Position numbers and translations under genes: made by a program
Source: Chlorops oryzae
Lineage: Eukaryota > Arthropoda > Insecta > Diptera > Chloropidae
Assembly (NCBI GenBank): GCA_020466095.1
Contig: CM035806.1
Location: 120,185,694 to 120,249,693, forward strand
DNA: 64,000 nucleotides
Direction: 5' to 3'
Notes under the pieces: model-generated
The model's input: the letters and a program-made list of their open reading frames with translations, nothing else
The model's database searches: none
What the model was told of the DNA's origin: nothing
In this document: positions 57,501-64,000 of the stretch, piece by piece
Layout of the letters: each line of letters starts with the position of its first letter
Numbering within the stretch: position 1 is the first letter of the stretch

Positions 57501-58388
57501 AAACAAGTAAGGGTGTTATAGTCAGGCGAGCCTGACAATAGAATACCCGACACAGACACACGTGTTCAAATAATTTTTAATATCAAGAGGTGTTAAGGCC
57601 ATAAGGGGCCCCATATACCGACTTGTGATAGATTTCTTTATGAAAACTGCCCCTTTGCCACGCCCACTTTTCCAATTTTTTGGAATTCTAATCGGAGGCT
57701 TAAATATATGCTCAAATCCTAAGTTTCATTGAAATATTTGGAAAAAGTCCGATTTTGAGGCAGTTTTGAGATTTTTGTGACAGACCCTAGTACTGGAGGT
57801 ACCCTTAATAATGGACCGATCCAGGAAATTTTTTGGGAGAATGTTTATGGCTACAAAAGAAGCATAAGTGCCAACTTTCGTTCAAGTCCCATTTGAAGTT
57901 CGGGTGTAGGGGACCATTTTCGAAAAACGCCCTTCTGCCACGCCCACTTTTAAAATTTTTGGAAATCGTATTACTTGCCTTGAAACATGTTCAAATATCA
58001 AATTTCATCAAAATATGTTGAAAAACTTCGAGTTTAGAGCAGTTTTTGTGATTTTCGTAACAGACCCTAGTACTGGAGGTACCCCTAAAAATGGTCCGAT
58101 CGGGTCCATTCTCGAACTTGTTCTTACTCATGTCCCCGTGAGCACGCATACCAAATTTTGTCAAGATAGCTCAACTCCTTCGATAAGATAACTGTATACA
58201 GACAGACAGACAGACGGACAGACAGACAGACAGACAGACGGACAGACGGACATGTCTAAATCGAATCTCCTGGTGACGCTGATCATTTCTATATACATTT
58301 TGTATGGTCTATCTCGACTGGTTCTGGGTGTTACACACAACCCAACAAACGCAATATACCCTCGACACAGAGTGTGTCGGGTATAAAA
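57501..58388 (-). repeat. Dispersed repeat family A, copy 5 (reverse, full length)
   Basis: A complete reverse copy: AAACAAGTAAGGGTGTTATA and hairpin GTCAGGCGAGCCTGAC at the left, a GACA/GACG tract at 58198-58250, and the CGACACAGAGTGTGTCGGGT hairpin with ATAAAAA at the right. The best single copy for defining the family. Confidence 0.9.
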
Positions 58389-59676
58389 ATGTTTCTTAAA
58401 AAAAAATTTTTTTTGTTACGATGAGATAACACAACAACTTTTTACTGCGAAAATTTCATATATAAATCATAGTATATCCACAAAATATGGATATACGATG
58501 TTATAACGCGTAGAAACTATCATTTTAAAGGATATACAATTATTTAGCTCACAAATATCTCGTAAACTATATGGTATAGCAACCTGGAGACTCGACAGAT
58601 GGATAGATCTTGAAAAAGTACGCGGGAAAACGTGCTTATCTCAAATTTTTTGATTTTGTGATATACGAGGAGATAACTCCGGGACGACGATATGGTAAGG
58701 CATAGTGAAGGACCTCTTCCTTTGAAAATGCACAAAAAATTCATATATGAATTCTACAATGAAAAAAAGATTGTTGAATTCGTTGTAGAAAATATGCATC
58801 TTTGGAGGATTTATAAATCGGACAAAAATTTGTTTTATATTCAAAATCAGTTCGATTTATTAAATAGCAAACAAAAAATGTAAATAGATATAAATAAATA
58901 AATAAAAACAAAAAGGTTATTCAACCCAATGATATAAAAGTAATGAGATATTTTAATGGGATCATAAACTATTTGAACTCAATTTTATGTGTTAACTAGT
59001 GATGCCACGAATAGTGGATTTGGCCGAATACCGAACACCGAATATTCGGTCAACCTCTCGGCCGAATAACGAATATTCGGCAAACGAATATTCGGCACGT
59101 AGTAAAGACAGCATATCGTCGGCTTAAAGTGTAAACCTGCTAACTAACAATTTCAAAACTTTACAGGGTAAACAAAAAACACTTTTTTTTCAAGACTTCA
59201 AAGTAGGGAAGGAGACCCAAAATATGGATGTTATTTTGTTCCTATATGAAGTCTTTTCTAAATTCGATTCTGTGCACCACACAAAGTCTACTTGGAGTCA
59301 CTTGTTGGTGTTAGCTGTGAACTTTGACCACAGTTGGACTTAGCAGTTTTACTCATCACCAATTTCTCCGTATTTAGAATTTGAAATTAAAAAAGATTTT
59401 TTTGCCTGACGATGCAGTGTGCTTTTTTCTTTCGAATGACATCGAAAAGTCGGAATCGGTCAAAAGTGGACTTATATGGTTTCCAGACTATTGCGTTAAA
59501 CTGATTTTAGTACCTTAAGTAGACTTTAGTAGTGAGTTTAAACTGAGTTTAGGGTCTTTAAACTCAGAAATAAACTCATGAGTTTAGGCATTCGGTGCTG
59601 CAACCCTTACCTTTTACTCCCTTTTTTTTCAACCTTGAACGTTGAAGTCAGCTGTTTGTATTTTGATTTGAAATTA
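58389..59676. other. AT-rich region, no gene seen
   Basis: 59010-59100 is a cluster of CCGAATATTCGG words next to 'tagtgatgccacgaatagtg', which looks like a hAT-type left tip, but no right tip was found. Small ORFs at 58544-58883 overlap each other on both strands and match nothing I know. Confidence 0.45.
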
Positions 59677-59890
59677 CCCAGCAAGCAAATTTCGGAGCGC
59701 TCCGAATCACACGTATGAAAAGAGCCTAATGTAAGACCGTTTTATGAGTAAACACATAAAATGGAGCGTTTTCGGATCATCCGGAAATCCTCTTTAAGCA
59801 CGGGCTCAGAAAAATCTTCATTAGGAGGGTGAAAGCAATTTTATCTCTGTCCGAAAAGAGTATCCGAAAGCGCTCATATTGCTTGCTGGG
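59677..59890. mobile_element. CCCAGCAAGC-ended MITE, 214 bp, TA TSD
   Basis: The tips CCCAGCAAGCAA and, inward, CCCAGCAAGCAATATGAGCG are inverted; TA flanks both (59675-59676, 59891-59892). The interior repeats TCCGAAA, CGGAT and GGAGCG words, including the palindrome GGAGCGCTCC. Confidence 0.85.
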
Positions 59891-60112
59891 TAATATTCAA
59901 AAGCGTGTTTTGACTGCTGGATAGAATTGCAGCATGTTGAATGTTGTTCAAAATTGATGTTATGCTATGTTCTCAATAGGCCGGGTTAGGGTTATCGGCG
60001 AAACCCAGGGTTTCAAATGTCAAAACGCATATAAAAAAAATCATCTAACCCGAAAATAAACCCCGGGTTAACATTTAACTCTGAGGTTAGCGCAGAGTTG
60101 CATTTGAAAATT

Positions 60113-60420
60113 TCAGTTACATTTGCTAACACCGAATACAAAAACCGGGTTTATATTTAATACGGCACTGACAGGGAAGCTTGCCCGTGCAGCAAATGAG
60201 AGGTGAAGGATGTGTTTGGATATGTTAATTTTGATCACAGGTCTTGGAACATTTTGTGATGCCGCTTTCATCATTAGCTCCATTAATCTATTTTGGTTCC
60301 TGCGGTTATTGCAATGGTCTTCTAATATTATTGCTTCCAATATTCCTTTGGCTTTTTCAGATTCTTTAAACATTTCTAACAAAGCAAATTCCATTTTTAT
60401 TTGCAATTTCTCGATGATAT
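60113..60420 (-). other. Short minus-strand ORF, unidentified
   Basis: About 97 codons: MQIKMEFALLEMFKESEKAK, then GILEAIILEDHCNNRRNQNR and LMELMMKAAS. The first 55 residues look protein-like (amphipathic, Glu/Lys-rich) and may be the C-terminal coiled part of a transposon-borne DNA-binding protein; the remainder runs into a zone of AACCCGGGTT words (59978-60150). I do not recognise the family. Confidence 0.3.
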
Positions 60421-60462
60421 AGTATATCAGATATACCTTGCGTGTTTTTTATATTTCAAACT

Positions 60463-61461
60463 CCCAAGCCGGACATTATCGCATGCATGAACAAATCATT
60501 AATGCAGAAGTAGTGAAGCATTCATTTCGAAAGAGGCCAATTGATGATTTTTCAAATGATCTTCTAGTGAAAATATCACAGAAGCAATAGCGCGTTGCAA
60601 CAGACTCTTCTTCAAATGAAATTTTCATTTGAAAGAGGGTTGTATACTCCCATTTTTAATGAAGATCCTATGAAATTTGCATGACAAGATGTTTTTCAAT
60701 CTGTGTGCTACAATTCTCAAAAGTTTTATAATTTTTTTGTACTTAGGGGCTGTCCATTAATACGTAAGCATAAAAGGGGGGGAGGGGGTTCGAAAAATCT
60801 TACGCCTGCTTATAAAGGGTGTCTGATTTATACTAAAGTATGCTTACGAGGGGGGGGGGGGGGGGGGATCAAAAATGGTCAAAATCGCCCTTACGTAATT
60901 AATGGACAGCCCCTTAAGATGTTTTGCTAATTGAAACTCTTAAGTCTTTCCAAAGGCGAAAATGTGTCAGTCACGAAGAGACAAAATATGGCCATATCCG
61001 CCAATTTCTTAAAATATTCATTGAAAAAATGCAAGTTTGAAAGCGCTTATTAAAACATTTAAAAAATTTTAACAATTTATTTTCCTTCTTTAGATCCCCG
61101 CGGCGTATACATATTATTTTTTCAAATGAAATTCTCACTCCCGTTGGCACCATAGTCTTTGTTCAGAATGATATTATGATTCATGTTAGCAGCATATACT
61201 CTATTTACAAATGAAATAATCATGCACATTGGATCCATTTTAGCCAGCCAGCACGTGCATTTTTCCCAATTGAAGTTTTCATGTGGATCAGGGTCACACA
61301 CTCCTTTACCTAATGAATAACACATGAATTTTGAAGTACTGAAAATAGCGACCATCTCCTAACAAACTTCATTAGGAGTAAGGGTTAGTAATGCGAGTAG
61401 TCGCTGTATGAATTTTCACCACTTCGGAAGTACTGCAGAAGTAGTGAAATTTCCGGTTGGG
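60463..61461. mobile_element. CCCAA-ended element with TTCAAATGAA words, about 1 kb
   Basis: The tips CCCAAGCCGGACATT and, inward, CCCAACCGGAAATTTC are imperfect inverted repeats. Words TTCAAATGA, TTTCATT, AATGAA and GAAGTAGTGAA recur in both halves. A PIF/Harbinger-like MITE (60746-60913) is inserted. No coding region. Confidence 0.55.
60746..60913. mobile_element. PIF/Harbinger-like MITE, 168 bp, TTA TSD
   Basis: The tips GGGGCTGTCCATTAATACGT and, inward, GGGGCTGTCCATTAATTACG are inverted; TTA flanks both (60743-60745, 60914-60916). Inside is a G-run of about 18. The tips resemble 5119-5765 (GGGAGCGTCCATAAAT). Confidence 0.85.
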
Positions 61462-61582
61462 ATATGTCCTTGAGTGTCGCACTTCAAAAGACAAATTTTA
61501 TTATTCCACTTTTTCTTCTCTGCATTTCCACGAAAATGTACAGTTTCTTATGCGTTTATGCGTTCGTAAGAAAAAACTCAGA

Positions 61583-61741
61583 AATAGTAAGGCAAAAATT
61601 CGGCGATAGCGGACCGAGGAGTTCTTCAGAACTTCATCAATTTTCTTCTAAACCATAAAACACAAAAAATGAAAAAAACAATAAATGAGACTTGCAAAAC
61701 TTCTCGGTCCGCTATCGCCGAATATTTGCCTTATTATTCCT
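61583..61741. repeat. Inverted repeat, about 40-bp arms
   Basis: 'aatagtaaggcaaaaattcg' + 'gcgatagcggaccgaggag' at the left pairs with 'ctcggtccgctatcgccgaa' + 'tatttgccttattatt' at the right. The core 'cggtccgctatcgc' also occurs once at about 56072, so it belongs to a dispersed repeat. Confidence 0.8.
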
Positions 61742-61854
61742 AATATTTTTCGACATTACATATCTTACTTATTTTATCGACGAATTCTTACAAGAATAAA
61801 TTCATGCAAGACCCAATTGCCGACTGGGATGTAATTCGAAAGCAAGGTTAGAAC

Positions 61855-62953
61855 CATGATACAAGAAAACAAGAAAGCGCCATTTCAGGGCGATGAAATA
61901 AATCAAAACTGTTGACACGTTGTTGTTGTTCTGCATGTTAAATCGGCTTTTTATCTTCGGATGCAAATTTTGGTTCTATTTGAAGGTTAAGACAACAGAT
62001 TTTTATATCAACGTGTAAAGAAATGTTTGAAGAAAAATAGAAAAATATATTTAATTCCAAAAATCAACTTTTTCATTAATAATTTTGCATTCAAAGAGCC
62101 ACTTGCTGGAAACGCGCAAGCAATTTCGTTTTCGATCGTCAGTTCGCTTTCAGCGCTGTGAGCGATAACATTGCGAGGGGGGTCTCGGAATTTTTTCCGC
62201 TGTTTTTTATGAACAAGAGCAAAAAACGTCCGCACTTCAGCTTCCCAGCCGGGAGTTATGGTGTGTAAGCACGAGGTTATGACAAAGTAGGTAGGCCAAA
62301 ATAAAAACGTTTTGTTCATGAAACGATTCACAAAGTGAATCAACAGATACACTTCATATCCAGTATTGTGTATTGACATCAAAAATCAAACCGTAAGCAC
62401 CGTGCTGTGCACATCATTCGTTGTGCTATGCACGTGTTCGAACACCTCCTGTACACAATTCCGGCTGGGTTACTATACGATCGCTCCGACGCAGCCAGAC
62501 CGAAAGAGCTTTTACGAACATTTTTCAACCCTCGCACAAGTGCAACTTTGAACAACAAATTATGCATGAAAAAGTTATTAGTGGTACTCATGCAGCTTCG
62601 TAAATGCCTTCGCAACTTTTCCCATCGTAAATTTTCATATAAATTTTGACAGTTGTGTGACAAATTTCTCATTTCCCACAATTTGCGAAGCTGCATAAGT
62701 CCCAATATTATTTTACGAAACCTGAATTTTTAATTTCTCTTGCAACATTTCTCTACATACTAATGCAAAAATCGATAATAAATAATAAAAATTAAAAGAA
62801 ATATTGGGATTTAAGATAAAAAGTCGTAGAATAGCATGGGAAACAACAAAAATGCCACTCTCTCTTTTATGTATTTCGTCATTTTCGCTCTCTGAGAGAA
62901 TGCTTCAAAATAGCGGTACCCGAAATGGCGCTATCTTGTTTTCTTGTATCATG
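61855..62953. mobile_element. TIR element family D, medium copy, 1,099 bp, 9-bp TSD
   Basis: The tips CATGATACAAGAAAACAAGA are inverted over about 32 bp. The duplication is GGTTAGAAC / GGTTGGAAC (61846-61854, 62954-62962), one mismatch. The interior is collinear with the composite at 12783-19082 but lacks its Transib, hAT-type and family A insertions, and it keeps about 60 bp (62155-62210) replaced in the composite. A small MITE is inserted at about 62581-62710. No convincing protein. Confidence 0.9.
62581..62710. mobile_element. Small MITE inside family D
   Basis: The tips GGTACTCATGCAGCTTCG and, inward, GGGACTTATGCAGCTTCG are inverted. The other D copy reads straight across ('aaagttattattttacgaaa', about 18830-18847), proving an insertion of about 130 bp here. 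The duplication (about TATTA) is uncertain. Confidence 0.75.
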
Positions 62954-63183
62954 GGTTGGAACTTGGCGAAGAAGAAAGTGCAGCCGTTTTAACAAAAATG
63001 GGCAGTAGATTTGAATTTTGCGAGTAAAAAAAAAATCATTTCAAATCTATTTTTTATATTAAAAATATATTTTATTCTTTTCAAATAAAAAGAAAAACTA
63101 AACAAAAAGTACATTTCATGTAAATATTTCTCCATATTGCGCGTCTTCCAATGTTCAGCGAAGATTTTTGACAAGATTTTTTC

Positions 63184-63414
63184 CAAGGCGTATTTAACAA
63201 GGTGGTGGCAGTAGTACAACAACAATGTAAAAAAAACTCGGAAATGTCAAAATCAGTTCACGCTTGTTTGAATTTTGTTCCAATATAAACATTTTTAATT
63301 TCGTTGAAAAATGTAAGCGTACGAAATTCAATACAAAATTTTGACAGTTCCGAGTTGAAAAAAGGGAAGAAGAAGAGCAGTTCCTACTGCCACCACCTTG
63401 TTAAATACGCCTTG
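63184..63414. mobile_element. hAT-type MITE, 231 bp, 8-bp TSD
   Basis: The tips CAAGGCGTATTTAACAAGGT are inverted and identical over about 31 bp. The duplication is ATTTTTTC (63176-63183, 63415-63422). The inner halves also pair partly ('tgtcaaaatcagttc', 'aaaattttgacagttc'). No transposase. Confidence 0.85.
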
Positions 63415-63581
63415 ATTTTTTCTGTTATATCAGCTGTCAAACTGTTAATATCGCGACATATAACCTTAAATGGAAAATCCAAGATGTTAAACAAGGACAA
63501 CAATAGTATCTTTGTTACTAATAGAATTGCGGTGTTGATAATGTATAACCAAAATTAGTACTTTTTTGGAAGTTATCGTTA

Positions 63582-63987
63582 AGGTGCTCTCACACAATAT
63601 GTATCGAGCAATATGACCTGTCAAATATGCCTCAAGCGAAGCTGGCATGTCGTGTGAATGCAAGAATGTCGATACATATGACTGAATCACATGGCTGTGC
63701 ATCTTCCTTTATTCGATTTTCAAACTAATTTGATAATCGTATGTGTGCACACGCAAAAACAGCTGTTTTCGTTTAAAAATAAGAATTGCGCGAAATGAAG
63801 TCGGCAAAGGTATATATAGTTCGCTTTTTAATTAATTGATTATTTCAAAACAAAGGAATTAATCGACATGATATATGTGTCGTGTGAGTGCAAAAAAGAC
63901 AATGCATGTTCCAAACCAATTTTGACAGGAATACGGAATGAAATTTGACAGGTCATATTGCTCGATACATATTGTGTGAGAGCACCT
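63582..63987. mobile_element. PIF/Harbinger-like MITE, 406 bp, TTA TSD
   Basis: The tips AGGTGCTCTCACACAATATG are inverted, identical for about 45 bp on both ends. TTA flanks both (63579-63581, 63988-63990). Subterminal 'cgtgtgaatgcaagaatgtc' and 'cgtgtgagtgcaaaaaagac' repeat in direct orientation. It ends 13 bp before the window edge. Confidence 0.85.
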
Positions 63988-64000
63988 TTAGGAGTTTTGT

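Overview
The window is nuclear DNA of a fly (Diptera, probably a brachyceran other than Drosophila melanogaster). Three plus-strand exons with correct GT/AG borders encode the last ~151 residues of a PFTAIRE-type cyclin-dependent kinase. The sequence closely matches Drosophila Eip63E (CDK14/15-like) as I remember it. The rest is AT-rich intron, 3' UTR and downstream DNA packed with transposable elements. Species assignment is inference; a tephritid-like fly would fit.

Layout. 1-1700: end of an upstream intron, with an INE-1-like repeat carrying a 262-bp hAT-type MITE, then a (CT)n tract that forms the splice acceptor. 1701-1913: kinase exon. 1914-10107: 8.2-kb intron with a PIF/Harbinger-like MITE and two dispersed-repeat families (B, C). 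10108-10287: second exon. 10288-31407: 21.1-kb intron with the richest nesting. It holds a TIR element with ends at 12783 and 19082 that contains a Transib (RAG1-like) transposon with a decayed transposase and a hAT-type insertion; a Merlin/IS1595-like transposase fragment; a foldback element with two insertions; and a 5'-truncated non-LTR retrotransposon split by two DNA elements, one of which carries further elements. 31408-31472: last coding exon and stop. From 31473: 3' UTR of uncertain length. 38096-39383: a mariner with perfect 32-bp inverted repeats and a transposase spoiled by one visible nonsense codon. 39384-64000: no host gene recognised; many MITEs, repeat families A-C, and a decayed transposon-type ORF at 44849-45162.

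The only host gene seen is the kinase. I recognise no rRNA gene, intact tRNA gene or CRISPR array. The best novelty candidates are (i) the Transib copy with a CACAGTG terminal heptamer and GC-rich 5-bp target duplication, its empty site recoverable from a sister copy of the host element; (ii) several TIR elements (ends CCCA..., TA flanks) whose interiors are filled with many copies of one short, often palindromic word that differs between elements; (iii) a family with 9-bp target duplications in three size classes; and (iv) a retroelement whose reading frame is restored on paper by removing nested insertions with their target duplications.
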